From positions 95,838,001-95,902,000 of the forward strand of contig JAKSZU010000007.1 of NCBI GenBank assembly GCA_026018925.1: a stretch of DNA of 64,000 nt, written 5' to 3'. Source of the stretch: Tupaia tana (taxonomy: Eukaryota > Chordata > Mammalia > Scandentia > Tupaiidae). A program made the translations under genes and the position numbers. Below are positions 63,763 through 64,000 of the stretch, piece after piece. A model generated the notes under the pieces. It worked only from the letters and a program-made list of their open reading frames with translations. It searched no databases and had not been told where the DNA came from. Numbering within the stretch: position 1 is the stretch's first letter; each line of letters starts with the position of its first letter.

Positions 63763-63946
63763 GGGGACCAGCAGGTGGCATGGTGGTTAAGGCGCTGGAC
63801 ACTCCCACATGGCTGACCAGGGTTCAAGTCCTGAATCTGGTGGCTTGCTTTCTCACTTCCTCTCTCTCTCACTCTTACCCTCTGTCTCTCTCTGGTCAAA
63901 TTAAGAAATAAATGATTGAATAAATAAAATAAAATAAATAATTATA
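63763..63946 (+). mobile_element. S SINE, second of the stack
   Basis: Head ggggaccagcaggtggcatg; the site catcatcttctttt follows at about 63951. Confidence 0.92.
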
Positions 63947-64000
63947 AAAACATCATCTTCTTTTCCAAGGTAACCTTGTCATTTTTATTTTTACTTTTTT

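Noticed and set aside
52900-64000. ZDHHC18 exon 3 or the DHHC domain
   Set aside because: I looked for the expected TYRPPPRTREV and cysteine-rich/DHHC coding sequence and found none; intron 2 seems to run past the window end.

Overview
This window is mammalian nuclear DNA from conserved synteny with human 1p36.11. It holds two host genes, both on the + strand. The first is complete at the coding level: PIGV, the second mannosyltransferase of GPI-anchor synthesis, with coding exons at 13392-13469, 18436-19557 and 22453-22734 that add up to 493 codons, the length of human PIGV. The second is cut by the window end: the first two coding exons of ZDHHC18, a DHHC palmitoyltransferase (45003-45319 and 51654-51814). 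Each gene has a CpG island at its 5' end (about 2690-4740 and 44560-45660).

Most of the rest is retroposed DNA, mainly one tRNA-derived SINE lineage with well over 100 copies or fragments. I use three working names. L (long) has a tRNA-like head with A and B boxes, a roughly 110-nt middle, a CT-rich stretch, an end reading gccctatagcaaaaacctct and a pure A tail. S (short) has the same head joined directly to the CT-rich stretch, then ggtcaaattaaaa and a tail of AAAT units ending near aattcttaaaa. O (old) is a more diverged, L-like form with ctggatcccac in the head and longer gaaaa-c spacing. Intermediates between L and S occur.

There are also rare 7SL-derived (Alu-like) SINEs and one tRNA/7SL-looking hybrid at the right end. 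7SL-derived SINEs point to Euarchontoglires. An expanded tRNA SINE plus 7SL/tRNA hybrids fits a tree shrew (Tupaia) best from memory, but I could not check this, so the species stays uncertain.

Layout: 1-2690, repeats and plain intergenic DNA, including an L2 fragment; 2690-4740, PIGV CpG island; 4740-13391, PIGV 5' intron packed with SINEs and an antisense L1/HAL1 ORF1 fossil; 13392-23230, PIGV exons, introns and 3' UTR, with a Y1 RNA retropseudogene and a MER5A-like transposon in the introns; 23230-44560, intergenic, with a U6/L1 chimeric retrocopy, an EEF1A1 retropseudogene joined to a SINE, an L1 3' end, a solo retroviral LTR and an RPL4 retropseudogene riddled with SINEs; 44560-64000, ZDHHC18 promoter, exons 1-2 and introns, SINE-poor from 46.3 to 53.7 kb and rich in old MIR/L2 there.

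I found no new enzyme system or hidden gene. The strongest unusual signals are retroposition mechanics: SINEs stacked again and again at one reused target site, template-switch chimeras (U6-L1, SINE-EEF1A1, a fold-back SINE), and a series of SINE forms that suggests how S arose from L by two internal deletions.
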